The translations under genes and the position numbers were made by a program. 64,000 nt of DNA. It comes from DAOMNN01 sp035443825 (lineage in GTDB: Bacteria > Pseudomonadota > Gammaproteobacteria > Burkholderiales > Rhodocyclaceae). Positions 16,144 to 25,904 of the stretch are shown piece by piece. Where the stretch lies: positions 1-64,000 of the forward strand of contig DAOMNN010000010.1 in the NCBI GenBank assembly GCA_035443825.1, written 5' to 3'. Below the pieces are notes generated by a model that did not search any database, was not told the origin of the DNA, and worked only from the letters and a program-made list of their open reading frames with translations. How positions within the stretch are numbered: the first letter of the stretch is position 1; each line of letters opens with the position of its first letter.

Positions 16144-16992
16144 TCAGTTCCCGCTCCATGTGGCGCCAAGGCCGAAGCGTCGTCTGGCCTCATCCGGACT
16201 CGCCGGCACCATGCCCAGATCGGTCAATACCCGTGCCAGGCGTCCGACCTGTTCCGCATTGCTCGCAAGCGGCGTGCCGTCCGCCGCGACGATGTTGTTC
16301 TCGAACCCCACCCGGCAATGCCCTCCGGCAATTGCCGCCTGCACCACGCAGGCGAGTTCCGGCGGCCCGAAAGCGCACAAACCCCACTGCCACGCTTCAG
16401 GTATGCGCGGCAGATAAGCGATGATGTCCATCGGCCGGCTTATCGATCCGGCATAGCGTCCGAGGACGACCAGGATGAGGGGCCGTGCCTGCGGCAGCCA
16501 GCCCGCCTCCCACCAGCGCTTGAGCATGTCGACCTGCGCCTCGCTGTAGACGATGTATTGCGGAACCGTTCCGGCCTCGGCCACCTCTGCCAGGAAATCC
16601 CTGACCCGCGCATGCTGGGCGTCGTCATCGGGATCGTGGAGTTCGTTGAGATTGAAGGTGATCATCTCGGGCCGGAGTTCGCGAAAGACGGCCATCATGT
16701 CGTCCGGCGAGAAAACGCCCACCCGCTCCGTGGTTGGCTGAATGACGATGTCGCAGGACTCCCGAACCGCCGCGATCGCTTCGCGATAGCGTCCCGGATC
16801 GAGACTGTGACGTCCGTCGGCGTCGCGCACGTGCAGGTGCAATATCGAGGCTCCCACGTCCCGACAGGCCCGGGCCTCGGCGGCGATTTCAGCCGGGCTG
16901 AGGGGGATCGCACGGTGATCGCTCTTGATGCGGCGCGCACCGTTGGGGGCCACCGTGATCGACACTGCGCGGCGATCCCCGGTCGGATTCAT
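16144..16992 (-). CDS. beta-keto acid cleavage enzyme (BKACE, DUF849 family)
   Basis: A 282-residue TIM barrel of the family founded by 3-keto-5-aminohexanoate cleavage enzyme. Markers are VAPNGARR near residue 14, the metal-binding HLHVRD near residue 52, the QPTTE segment near residue 85, and VGFENN near residue 230, where the family often has GLED or GFED. These zinc enzymes cleave a beta-keto acid with acetyl-CoA to give a CoA ester and acetoacetate. The start overlaps the upstream aminotransferase stop as ATGA. The pair suggests deamination of an amino acid to a beta-keto acid, then cleavage. Substrate is unknown. Confidence 0.85.
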   Translation of the reverse strand: MNPTGDRRAVSITVAPNGARRIKSDHRAIPLSPAEIAAEARACRDVGASILHLHVRDADGRHSLDPGRYREAIAAVRESCDIVIQPTTERVGVFSPDDMMAVFRELRPEMITFNLNELHDPDDDAQHARVRDFLAEVAEAGTVPQYIVYSEAQVDMLKRWWEAGWLPQARPLILVVLGRYAGSISRPMDIIAYLPRIPEAWQWGLCAFGPPELACVVQAAIAGGHCRVGFENNIVAADGTPLASNAEQVGRLARVLTDLGMVPASPDEARRRFGLGATWSGN

Positions 16993-18225
16993 GCCGCCGC
17001 CTTCGGTTGCACGGCGGCGACCGTCGCGTCGATCGACTTCAGGAGCAACTCGACGAGCCGTCCGAGCTGCGGCCTGGTGATGATGAACGGTGGCGCCACG
17101 AGTACATGGTCGCCGCGTCGTCCATCAATCGTTCCTCCCATCGGATAGATGATCAGCCCGTTCTTGAACGCGATATCCCGCAGCACGCGGTGGAAGGTGA
17201 GTTCCGGCTCGAAAGGCGTCTTGGTGACTCGATCGGCGACGAACTCGATGCCGACGAACAACCCCTTGCCACGGATATCGCCGATGTGGGGATGCTCATG
17301 CAACGCCTTCTTCAGCCGCGCGAGCAGTTCCTCGCCGAGCTTCTTGCTGCGCTCGACGAGCTTGTGCTCTTCCATGTACTTGATCACGGCCACGCCGGCG
17401 GCCGCCGCCAACGGATGCCCCATATAGGTGTGACCGTGCTGGAAGATATGACGCCGGTTGCTGAAAGTGTCGACGATGCGGTCGTGCACCAGGGTCGCAC
17501 CGATGGGCACGAAGCCGGCCGCCAACCCCTTGGCCAGACAGATCATGTCGGGCACCACGCCGAACTGGCGGATCGCGAACCACGACCCGCAACGCCCCAT
17601 TCCGGTCATGACCTCATCGGCGATGAACAACACATCATACTTGTCGCAGATCTCGCGGATACGCCGGAAATAGTTCTGGTGCGGCACGAGCGCACCGGCC
17701 GTAGCCCCGACGATAGGCTCTGCAATGAAGGCGGAGACGTTCTCCGGACCGGCCTCGAGGATCGCGCGCTCCAGATCGTCGGCACATTCGATCGAGCAAT
17801 GGGCCGGATCCTTGCCGAACGGGCAGCGATAACAGGAACAGGGGACGACACGCGGCGCCTTGAACAGCATGGGTTCGTAGATCGCCCGGCGCCACCGGTT
17901 GCCGCCGGCAGCAAGTGCCCCAAGGGTATTCCCGTGATAGCTCTGGTCACGGCCGATCACCATCCACTTGTCCGGACGCCCCATCTGGACCCAGTAGCCG
18001 CGCGCGAGCTTCATCGCCGACTCGACCGCCTCCGAGCCGCCCGACACGAAGTACACGTGATTNNNNNNNNNNNNNNNNNNNNNNNNNNNNNNNNNNNNNN
18101 NNNNNNNNNNNNNNNNNNNNNNNNNNNNNNNNNNNNNNNNNNNNNNNNNNNNNNNNNNNNNNGACCACCGGGTAATGGGAAAACGGATTGCGGTAGAAAA
18201 CGTGGGTGTCGTCGTTCATGTCCAT
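16989..18225 (-). CDS. class III (PLP) aminotransferase, interrupted by an assembly gap
   Basis: The N-terminal 21 residues start at 18225 behind AGGAGA, and a long C-terminal part resumes at 18062 with NHVYFVSGGSEAVESAMK. Family marks are YHGNTLGA, the IADEVMTGMGR segment with the PLP-binding aspartate, LAKGLAAGFVPIGA with the Schiff-base lysine, and HTYMGHPLAAAAG. A cysteine-rich stretch (C-S-C-Y-R-C) lies in the middle. The 100 N do not preserve frame: both flanks are codon-aligned at the gap edges, so the true gap must be a multiple of three, and homologues suggest about 220-240 bases. It is translationally coupled to the BKACE gene. The amino donor is unknown. Confidence 0.88.
18063..18162. 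other. assembly gap (100 N)
   Basis: One hundred N, a conventional scaffold placeholder, inside the aminotransferase gene. The real length is unknown and, from the flanking reading frames, not 100. Confidence 0.99.
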
Positions 18226-18285
18226 TTCGGTCTCCTCGCCGAAACCTCTCGCCTCGGCCTCATCGGGGTTGATCGTTGTCGATGC

Positions 18286-19773
18286 TCAGTCAATCCGGGT
18301 ATCGAGACCCGACTCTGCCATTTCCGCTGCGCGCAACATCGCGCGGGCCTTGTTGCGCGTCTCCTGCCATTCCGCCTCCGGGTCCGAATCGGCGACGATG
18401 CCTGCCCCGGCCTGGACGTGGATCTGCCCGTCCTTCACCACCGCGGTGCGGATTGCGATCGCCAGATCCATGTCACCGTGGAACCCGATATAGCCTACGG
18501 CGCCAGCATAGATGCCACGCTTGACCGGTTCGAGTTCGTCGATGATCTCCATCGCACGCACCTTCGGGGCGCCCGACACCGTACCCGCGGGGAAGGTCGC
18601 ACGCAGCACCGCAAGCGCATTGAGCCCGTCCTTGAGCCGCCCCTCCACGTTTGACACGATATGCATCACATGGGAGTAGCGCTCGACCATGAACTGCTCC
18701 GTCACCCTGACCGTGCCGATTTCCGACACCCGTCCGGCATCGTTGCGGCCGAGGTCGAGCAGTTGCAGATGCTCGGCCCGCTCCTTTTCGTCGGCGAGCA
18801 GATCCTGCTCGAGGAGCACGTCTTCGGCAGGACTCGCACCCCGCTTGCGCGTGCCTGCGATCGGCCGCACCGTGACGCGCCGACCGCTGCCGTCGTCATC
18901 GAGGCGCACCAGGATCTCGGGCGAGGCACCGACCACATGGAAGTCCTCGAAGTTGAAGTAGAACATGTAGGGCGACGGATTGAGCGTGCGAATTGCGCGA
19001 TACAGCGCGAGCGGGCCGGCGGCATAAGGCTTGCTCATCCGCTGCGACAGCACGACCTGCATCACGTCGCCGTCGACGATGTACTGCTTGGCGCGCCTGA
19101 CCGCATCCTTGAACGCTTCCTCACCAAAGCTCGATACTTCGGCCTGCGGTTGGCCACGCGTATCCTGCGGGATCGCGACGGCTGCGCGCAGGCGCGCAAG
19201 CAATTCGTGCAGTCGTTTGCGCGCGCGCTTGTAGGCGCCGGGCACCTCGGGTTCGGCATAGACGACCAGCGTGAGCTTTCCGGAGAGATTGTCCACGATC
19301 GCAATTTCTTCCGACAGCAACAGCAAGATGTCGGGTGTACCGAGCGTGTCGTTCTTTTCCGTGGCGGCCAGCCGGGGTTCGATGTAGCGCACCGTGTCGT
19401 AGCCGAAGCAGCCCACCAGACCCCCGGCGAAACGAGGCAGTCCGTCGCGCGGCGGGACCTTGATGCGGGCCATGAATTCCGCGACGAAATTGAGCGGGTC
19501 GCCGTAGTCGCGACGTTCGATCAGACGATTCCCGGTCAACAACAGGGCGGACCGGCCATAGACCTCGATCCGGGTCGAGGCTGCCAGGCCGATCATCGAG
19601 TAGCGCCCGAAACGCTCGCCGCCCTGCACCGACTCGAGGAGATAGCTCCAGGGTTCGTTGGCAAGCTTGAGGTAGATCGAAAGCGGCGTATCCAGGTCGG
19701 CGAAGGTCTCCAGCGTCACCGGGATACGGTTATAACCTTGAGCGGCAAGCTCGTTGAATTCTTGCTCAAGCAT
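18286..19773 (-). CDS. trpE: anthranilate synthase component I
   Basis: A 495-residue chorismate-binding enzyme that makes anthranilate with TrpG. The N-terminal domain holds the LLES motif (about residues 45-48) that contacts feedback tryptophan. The catalytic domain shows GDVMQVVLSQR, PSPYMFYF, VRPIAGTRKRG, LLDLGRNDAGRVS and TFPAGTVSGAPKVRAMEII. Feedback inhibition by tryptophan is likely. Its stop is 60 bases from the aminotransferase start, so trpE and trpG are separated by two foreign-looking metabolic genes. Upstream of it are 216 bases with no clear promoter. Confidence 0.97.
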   Translation of the reverse strand: MLEQEFNELAAQGYNRIPVTLETFADLDTPLSIYLKLANEPWSYLLESVQGGERFGRYSMIGLAASTRIEVYGRSALLLTGNRLIERRDYGDPLNFVAEFMARIKVPPRDGLPRFAGGLVGCFGYDTVRYIEPRLAATEKNDTLGTPDILLLLSEEIAIVDNLSGKLTLVVYAEPEVPGAYKRARKRLHELLARLRAAVAIPQDTRGQPQAEVSSFGEEAFKDAVRRAKQYIVDGDVMQVVLSQRMSKPYAAGPLALYRAIRTLNPSPYMFYFNFEDFHVVGASPEILVRLDDDGSGRRVTVRPIAGTRKRGASPAEDVLLEQDLLADEKERAEHLQLLDLGRNDAGRVSEIGTVRVTEQFMVERYSHVMHIVSNVEGRLKDGLNALAVLRATFPAGTVSGAPKVRAMEIIDELEPVKRGIYAGAVGYIGFHGDMDLAIAIRTAVVKDGQIHVQAGAGIVADSDPEAEWQETRNKARAMLRAAEMAESGLDTRID

Positions 19774-19989
19774 GAGGACTCCACAGGCACGGTCAAATTC
19801 AGACAGGAAATACGCGCGGACGATGACGCCCGCAATGAGGGCTGCGTCTCAGAGGCCCGCAGGCCAGCAACGCCAGCGACGCCAGCGGTGCGAATCCGCG
19901 GCGTGCCTGAATATGACCTCGTTCGATACCTGTTCCCTGTGAGTCACGATGATCGGCAATTTGTGGAAGTGTTGACGACGGGAGCCGAC

Positions 19990-20667
19990 TCAGATCGCAG
20001 CGATGCGATCCAGCGACTCCGTTGCGTTCGATAGTAGCCCATCGCATTCGATGGTGTCCACCGGTTGACCCTCGCTATACCCGTATGTCACGAGCAAAAC
20101 CGGAATTCCGGCACCACGCGCCGCCTGAGCATCGTTGACCGAATCACCGATCATGACGGCGCGGTCGGTTTCCGTTCCGAGCAGTCTGCAGGCATGGCGC
20201 AATACCTCGGGATCGGGCTTGCGCACCGGAAGCGTATCCCCGCACACGACCGCCGCAAAGAACTCTGCAAGGCCCATGCGCTCTAGAAGCGGCAGGGTGA
20301 AGGGCTCGGCCTTGTTGGTCACGACAGCGAGTCGCAGGCCGCGCTGCCGCATCGCCCCCAGGGTTTCGATCACGCCGGGATACACGCGACAGCGGCTGCC
20401 GTTGACCTCTGCATAGTGTCTCCGGAATAGTGCAATCGCGCCCTCGATGTCGGCGTCTGACGCCTCGCTGCCTTCGGTCATGCAGCGCATTACGAGGTGC
20501 GGAATACCCTGGCCCACGAAGGAGCGGATTTCCTCGAGCGAACGCTGCGGGCGCGCCAGTTCGGCGAGCATCCGGTTTGCCGCCTCGCCCAGATCGTTGA
20601 TCGTGTCGAGCAAGGTGCCGTCGAGATCGAACAGCACCGCGTCGACCCTGAAGGGCTCGACGCTCAC
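19990..20667 (-). CDS. gph: phosphoglycolate phosphatase
   Basis: A 225-residue HAD hydrolase with the nucleophile motif FDLDGTLLDT at residues 13-22, VVTNKAEPF near residue 116 and the GDSVNDAQAAR motif IV near residue 173. It removes 2-phosphoglycolate. It starts with GTG at 20667, overlapping the rpe stop as GTGA, the usual rpe-gph-trpE arrangement of Betaproteobacteria. Confidence 0.93.
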   Translation of the reverse strand: MSVEPFRVDAVLFDLDGTLLDTINDLGEAANRMLAELARPQRSLEEIRSFVGQGIPHLVMRCMTEGSEASDADIEGAIALFRRHYAEVNGSRCRVYPGVIETLGAMRQRGLRLAVVTNKAEPFTLPLLERMGLAEFFAAVVCGDTLPVRKPDPEVLRHACRLLGTETDRAVMIGDSVNDAQAARGAGIPVLLVTYGYSEGQPVDTIECDGLLSNATESLDRIAAI

Positions 20668-21359
20668 GTTCGCGCCCTTTCGAGCGCCGCGCGCAACGCC
20701 GCGATCACGCTGTCGTAGCGATTGGGATCGGAGTCCGATCCGGCCCCGAACACTGCCGATCCGGCGACGAAGGTATCGGCTCCGGCTCGCGCGATCTCGG
20801 CGATGTTGTCGACCTTGACCCCGCCATCGACCTCGAGCAAGACCCTGCGTCCGCTGCGCGCTTCATAGGCATCGAGCCGCTCGCGCACCGTACGCAGTTT
20901 GTTCAGGGTCTCCGGTATGAACTTCTGTCCACCGAAGCCCGGATTCACGCTCATCAGCAACACCATGTCGAGCTTGTCGAGGACATGATCCATAAAGTCA
21001 AGCGGCGTGGCGGGGTTGAACACCAGCCCGGCCTGACACCCCGACTCGCGGATCAGGCCCAGGCTGCGGTCGATATGCTCGGACGCTTCAGGATGAAAAG
21101 TGATGAGGTTCGCACCGGCCTTTGCGAAGTCCGGAATGATGCGATCGACCGGCTTGACCATCAGATGGACGTCGATCGGCGCGCTCGTGTGCGGCCGTAT
21201 CGCTTCGCACACCAACGGACCGATGGTCAGATTCGGCACGTAGTGGTTGTCCATGACGTCGAAGTGGATCCAGTCCGCACCGGCCGCGACGACGTTGCGC
21301 ACTTCCTCGCCGAGGCGGGCGAAGTCGGCCGAAAGGATACTCGGGGCAATACGGAACAT
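20664..21359 (-). CDS. rpe: ribulose-phosphate 3-epimerase
   Basis: A 231-residue TIM barrel of the pentose phosphate pathway. It begins FRIAPSILSADFARLGEEV, has HFDVMDNHYVPNLTIGP with metal-binding His and Asp near residue 33, MSVNPGFGGQKFIP near residue 140 and VDGGVK near residue 178. It is first in the rpe-gph-trpE group. A TACAAT hexamer at 21576-21571, 210 bases upstream on the minus strand, could be the -10 of its promoter, without a clear -35. Confidence 0.96.
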   Translation of the reverse strand: MFRIAPSILSADFARLGEEVRNVVAAGADWIHFDVMDNHYVPNLTIGPLVCEAIRPHTSAPIDVHLMVKPVDRIIPDFAKAGANLITFHPEASEHIDRSLGLIRESGCQAGLVFNPATPLDFMDHVLDKLDMVLLMSVNPGFGGQKFIPETLNKLRTVRERLDAYEARSGRRVLLEVDGGVKVDNIAEIARAGADTFVAGSAVFGAGSDSDPNRYDSVIAALRAALERART

Positions 21360-21599
21360 CGGGGTCTCCAGTCAGGGGCTGCGAAAATTACCGTGCCGTA
21401 ACGAGAGCGCTTCTGGGCGTTCCCGGGAAGGCGCGGGGAGGTACGAAACCGGGGCACGTAGCGGGCTACGGAAACCGATTTCGGGGCTCCCCGCAACGCA
21501 GCAGGGAGCGTTCAGGTGCGATCGCAGCAGGTGCGGCATCTTTTCGCAGTCTCTTGGATCAGGCTGCTCGATTGTACACTCGCACGCCGCGTCCGCACC

Positions 21600-23957
21600 T
21601 CACCGCATGCATACGCGTCGGACCTGAGCCATGTCGGTGATTCCGCCGAGCACCTTTTCGATTCCGTCCTGGCGCAAAGTGCGCATGTCTTCGGCCAGGG
21701 CTTGGGCGAGCAGTTGCGCAACGCGCGCGCGCTCCTGTATGAGTCGCTTCATTTCGTCGGAGCCCAGCATCAGTTCGTGCAGCCCCACGCGACCCTTGTA
21801 GCCCTGGTTGCATTCGCTGCAGCCGACAGGTCGGTAGAGCGTAAACAGCCCTGCCTCGTCCGCATAGCGGCTGCGCCACTCATTGAGGATCGCTGCGGAT
21901 GCCTCGGCCGGATCGGTCTGGAAGACGGGGGTTCGGTGCATGTCCTCGCAATATTCCTTGAGCAGCCGTCCGATCTCGTCCTCGTCGGGGTGGAAGGGCT
22001 CACGACACTTCGCGCACAATCGCTTGGCCAGTCGCTGTGCGAGCACGCCCACCAGGGCATCGGCAAAATTGAACGGGTCCATCCCCATGTCGAGCAGCCG
22101 CACCACGGATTCCGGAGCGCTGTTGGTGTGCAGCGTGGAAAATACCAGATGCCCCGTCAGGGACGCCTCGATGCCGATCGACACGGTTTCGGCATCGCGC
22201 ATCTCGCCCACCATGATCACATCCGGATCGGCACGCAGAAAGGCACGCATCATGGTCGCGAAATCCAGCCCTGCTTTGCGATTGACCTGTACCTGGCGCA
22301 GTCCCTTCTGAGTGATCTCGACCGGATCCTCGACCGTCCATATCTTGGTTTCGGGCGTATTGATGTGACCAAGAATGGAATGCAGCGTCGTGGTCTTGCC
22401 CGATCCCGTCGGCCCGCAGACGAAGAATATGCCATGGGGTTTCGAGATCGCCTTCTCGAGCCGTTCGAGATTGCGCGGCGTCAGTCCGAGCTGATCCAGC
22501 GGAAGCGGCTCCCCGCCCGTCAGCAGACGCATGACCACGTCTTCCATGCCACCCGCGGTCGGCAGGGTGGCGACACGCAACTCGATGTCGAGCGGTGCGT
22601 ACTTGCGAAACTTGATCTTGCCGTCCTGAGGCCTTCGCCGTTCGCTGATGTCCAGGTCGCACATGATCTTGATCCGCGTCACAAGGGGACTGCGATAGCT
22701 CGCCGGGACCTGAATATAGGGTGTCAGCGTCCCGTCCTTGCGAAAGCGGATCAGGGTCTTCTCCTTCCCTGGTCGGGGTTCGATATGAATGTCCGAGGCA
22801 CCCTGCCGGTAGGCATCGACGATGATCCGGTTTACCAGCTTCACGAGTTCGTTGTCTGCGGCAGCGGTAACGTCGTCCGCGATCGAGACCTCCTGCTCCT
22901 CCTCTGCGAGATCGGACAGCAGATCGGAAACCGAACCCGTATCGAGCGCGGGCTCGAAGAACTGATTGACGGTCTGTTCAAACTCATCACGGGTGGTCAC
23001 CCGAAATGCGAGTCGCATTTTTGGAAAGACATTGTGGGCCACGCGCGACGCCCGGATCTGCTCCGGATCGACGGCGAGAATGACGATCCCTTCCGTCGTC
23101 TCCTCCAGCGGCAACCAGTGGTTCTGCTCCACGTAGTCGCGCTTGATATTGCGCAGCAGGTCTACCTGCTTGATGCGGTCCTGCCGGTAGGGCTCGTAGG
23201 GAAGATTGTAGAAGCGCGAGGCCGCTTCACCGATCTCGGCCAGCGTGAGGTGCATCGTTTCGATCAGCACCGATTCGACGGTCACACCGGATTCGCGCGC
23301 GGTTCGGGTCGCTTCGGCCAGTTCCTGAGCGCTGAGGCGCCCGTCCGCTACCAGCGCATCGAAACGCGAGCGCAGCACCGCCGGAGCCTGGTTGCGCTTG
23401 GCGAACGCGACTGCGAGCGTCTGCGCCAGGCCGAGCGCACCCTCTTCCATCACCTGCGGGAAGGGCCCTCCCGCCATATTGTTGATGAGCTGAACCACGC
23501 CGTAGAGTCTGCCGCTATCGGGCTCGATGATCGGAGCGACGAGCATCTCCCTGCAGCGGTAGCCAGAGGCTTGATCCATATCCTTGCGAAACGCGAGCTC
23601 CGGCGAGATGGCCTTGAGCGCATCGTCATCGTAGACGTCCTCGATGTTCAAGGGATGCCGCGAGAGCGCCACATAGCCGCTGACGCTGTTCTCGTCTATC
23701 GGGAGCTGAATGCTCTGCAACGCCGCGAGTCCCGTCTTCACGCGGGCAATCAGCATATCTGCGGCATCGTCCACCGTGTAGATGCTCAGTCGCTCTGCCC
23801 CGAACAGGCGGCAGATGTCGCCGGACAGCTCGAAGATGATGTCATCGATCTCCTGCGTCGCGTGTATTCGCGTCGTAATCGCCTGCAAGCCCTTGAAAAA
23901 GCTCAGACGACTTGCGACATCGCTCGCACCCGGCTTTGCCTTGAGTATCTCGCTCAT
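21600..23957 (-). CDS. GAF-domain-containing PilB/GspE-family secretion ATPase
   Basis: A 785-residue protein. A GAF domain spans about residues 15-175 (AERLSIYTVDD, then APIIEPDSGRLYGVVQLINN). A MshEN-like N-terminal domain follows (IGEAASRFYNLPYEPY), then the ATPase: Walker A GPTGSGKTTTLHSI, Asp box EDPVEI, Walker B DPDVIMVGEMRDAET and the His box GHLVFSTLHTN. A tetracysteine zinc site (CAKC, then CSEC) precedes the end. Such ATPases drive pilin or pseudopilin assembly; the GAF domain adds a sensing input. No other pilus or type II secretion gene is nearby. The ATG at 23957 follows GGGAG. Confidence 0.88.
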   Translation of the reverse strand: MSEILKAKPGASDVASRLSFFKGLQAITTRIHATQEIDDIIFELSGDICRLFGAERLSIYTVDDAADMLIARVKTGLAALQSIQLPIDENSVSGYVALSRHPLNIEDVYDDDALKAISPELAFRKDMDQASGYRCREMLVAPIIEPDSGRLYGVVQLINNMAGGPFPQVMEEGALGLAQTLAVAFAKRNQAPAVLRSRFDALVADGRLSAQELAEATRTARESGVTVESVLIETMHLTLAEIGEAASRFYNLPYEPYRQDRIKQVDLLRNIKRDYVEQNHWLPLEETTEGIVILAVDPEQIRASRVAHNVFPKMRLAFRVTTRDEFEQTVNQFFEPALDTGSVSDLLSDLAEEEQEVSIADDVTAAADNELVKLVNRIIVDAYRQGASDIHIEPRPGKEKTLIRFRKDGTLTPYIQVPASYRSPLVTRIKIMCDLDISERRRPQDGKIKFRKYAPLDIELRVATLPTAGGMEDVVMRLLTGGEPLPLDQLGLTPRNLERLEKAISKPHGIFFVCGPTGSGKTTTLHSILGHINTPETKIWTVEDPVEITQKGLRQVQVNRKAGLDFATMMRAFLRADPDVIMVGEMRDAETVSIGIEASLTGHLVFSTLHTNSAPESVVRLLDMGMDPFNFADALVGVLAQRLAKRLCAKCREPFHPDEDEIGRLLKEYCEDMHRTPVFQTDPAEASAAILNEWRSRYADEAGLFTLYRPVGCSECNQGYKGRVGLHELMLGSDEMKRLIQERARVAQLLAQALAEDMRTLRQDGIEKVLGGITDMAQVRRVCMR

Positions 23958-24035
23958 CGAAACTCCCGATTCGTCACTGGTCGGCAGATCAGACCATTCA
24001 GGCAGGCTCGCCGGCCTGCCCAAGCCGCCGCCAGA

Positions 24036-24803
24036 TCAGAACTCGATCGTTTCGCCCTGATCCAGTGCGCGCGGCTGCAACCGGCCGTGATAGGAACCTA
24101 TCTGCGTCATGATACGACGATCCAGGCCTGGTTTGAGATGGCTGATGTGGACTTGAGGAGAGACGCGAATCTCGTCGAGCATGGCGAACAGCATGCTGGG
24201 GCACAGATGACGTGAAGCGAGAGCCAGGCCGTGTTGCTCGTTCGGAAAGGCCGTCTCCACGATGAGATGTTCGAGATGATCCATCGCATTGATGTTTGCG
24301 ATCAGATCGGGGCAATAGGCCGTATCGCCCGTGTAGAGGAGCTTTCCCCGCCCGCTGTCGAGGCAGTAGCCGACCGCCGGCACGGTATGGTGCGCCGGCG
24401 TCGCGGTGAACGTGCGATCGCCCAGACGCACCGGCTCGCCGACACTCAGCGGCTGGAACCTGAGGAATGGATGCTTTCGGTCCGGAATCGCGGTGAAATC
24501 CGGCCACACGAGCCAGTTGAATACGTGCGAGCGCAGAATCCGTATGGTTTCAGGCGTCGCGTGCACGGTGAGTGGCATGTTTCGCACCTCGCCGAGCGAA
24601 TCCACCATCAGGGGAATCGACGCGATGTGATCCATGTGGGCATGAGTAAGGAACACGTGATCGATTCGCAGGAGTTCATCGAACTCCAGATCGCCCACCC
24701 CGGTCCCGCAATCCACGAGAACATCGTCATCGACGAAAAAGGCCGTAGTTCGCGCACGGCGCCCACCAATTCCGCCACTGCAGCCGAGAACCCTTAGCTT
24801 CAT
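24036..24803 (-). CDS. metallo-beta-lactamase-fold hydrolase (cyclic-nucleotide phosphodiesterase-like)
   Basis: A 255-residue MBL-fold protein. The metal-binding motif THAHMDHIASIP lies near residues 53-64, an HHTVPAVGY segment near residue 141, the YTGDTAYCPD bridging aspartate near residue 161, and a late HISHLKPG histidine. The layout resembles class II 3',5'-cAMP phosphodiesterases and related hydrolases. It is 78 bases upstream of the GspE-type ATPase on the same strand. No strong ribosome site precedes the ATG at 24803; an in-frame upstream extension is not conserved-looking. A role in nucleotide signalling is inferred only. Confidence 0.75.
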   Translation of the reverse strand: MKLRVLGCSGGIGGRRARTTAFFVDDDVLVDCGTGVGDLEFDELLRIDHVFLTHAHMDHIASIPLMVDSLGEVRNMPLTVHATPETIRILRSHVFNWLVWPDFTAIPDRKHPFLRFQPLSVGEPVRLGDRTFTATPAHHTVPAVGYCLDSGRGKLLYTGDTAYCPDLIANINAMDHLEHLIVETAFPNEQHGLALASRHLCPSMLFAMLDEIRVSPQVHISHLKPGLDRRIMTQIGSYHGRLQPRALDQGETIEF

Positions 24804-25108
24804 CGTCGTGGATCTTCTGCGGCACCGCTCCGCGCTCGAGGCGGATCGAGAACTATGTTCATCGAAAACCGGGGGTTCTCCCGCCCCGGCCGACCGGAGC
24901 AGCGTAGATTGCTCGCCGCAGCGGGCCACGGAACCGGATTCATCTGACTTCGCACTGCACAGGCTCCCGGCAAGCAAGCGGAAGAACGATCCGGTCGGGC
25001 GTGCCGCGTGCGCGCGACCGACCCACTGGCCGGCATCCCGGCGCTCAGGCAGAGCCTATCATTCTGACCGGGATGGCCACGTGCATTAACGCACACTCGG
25101 GGCGCCTG
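24804..25108. other. 305-base intergenic stretch between the FHA and MBL-fold genes
   Basis: No convincing gene, terminator or promoter was found. It holds the short hairpin GTGC-ATTAAC-GCAC just downstream of the FHA stop. It is unusually long for this otherwise compact gene group. Confidence 0.5.
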
Positions 25109-25849
25109 TCACGCGCGCAGGAAGAATTCCATCTTGACACCAGCGATCTCGATGATGTCATGGTCCTTGAGGCGGCGCGCCTGGGCATCGAGCGGCTGCC
25201 CGTTCAACTGCGGAAACGTCGCGCCCTCGACATGGGTGATGAAGTAGCCGTGCGGCCGACGGGTGATTACGGCGACCTGCTGGCCCGGCTTGCCGAGCGT
25301 TGTGAGCGATTTGTTCAGAACGAGCTCGCGACCCGCATTCGGACCGCTGAGCACCTGCACCACACCGGTTTGCCCGGTTGCAGCCGCTTCGGCCGCCTCG
25401 AGCGCAGAAACCTTCATTTCGGGCGACAGGATCTGGGTACGCGCATCGGCATTGACCTTGCCCGCCCCTTCGGTAATCGTGAAATCCGGCTCGGGCGGCG
25501 CGACCATCACCCCCAGTGCAGCGGTATCGACGAAGTCCGAAGCGGCGAGCGCCGGCTGGACATTGTCGGCAAGAAACTTCAGGCGGTACTTTCCCAACTC
25601 GATGATGTCATTCGGACGAAGCACGTGCTTCTTGATCGGCTGCCCATTGACATACGTACCATTGGTGCTGTTCAAGTCTTCGAGAAAGGCATCTTCGAGG
25701 ATGGTCGTGATCGCGGCATGCTGTCCGCTGATCGCGAGGTTGTCGATCTGAACGTCATTGTTCGGCTTGCGCCCGATCGTGAGGCGTTCCTTGTCCAGAA
25801 GAATTTCCTTAAGGACCAGTCCGTCCATACTGAGGATCAACTTGGGCAT
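25109..25849 (-). CDS. FHA-domain protein
   Basis: A 246-residue cytoplasmic protein. The first FHA domain (about residues 3-95) has TIGRKPNNDVQI, SGQHAAI and DLNSTNGTYVNG, the phosphothreonine-binding set R, S, H and N-G. After an alanine-rich linker, residues 155-246 look like a second, degenerate FHA fold ending DHDIIEIAGVKMEFFL, with a GKPGQQVAVI loop in place of GR-x3-D. FHA proteins read Ser/Thr kinase output. It lies 55 bases downstream of the PP2C phosphatase. I prefer the ATG at 25849; a TTG six codons upstream is possible. Confidence 0.88.
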   Translation of the reverse strand: MPKLILSMDGLVLKEILLDKERLTIGRKPNNDVQIDNLAISGQHAAITTILEDAFLEDLNSTNGTYVNGQPIKKHVLRPNDIIELGKYRLKFLADNVQPALAASDFVDTAALGVMVAPPEPDFTITEGAGKVNADARTQILSPEMKVSALEAAEAAATGQTGVVQVLSGPNAGRELVLNKSLTTLGKPGQQVAVITRRPHGYFITHVEGATFPQLNGQPLDAQARRLKDHDIIEIAGVKMEFFLRA

Positions 25850-25904
25850 TGCACTCGTTCCGTTCAATCAGAGGACGGCCACTTGAAACGGCACCCCCGG
25901 CAGA

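Noticed and set aside
17947..18062. A frameshift or pseudogene in the aminotransferase
   Set aside because: The change of frame is produced only by the arbitrary length of the N-run; both flanks are intact and codon-aligned at the gap.
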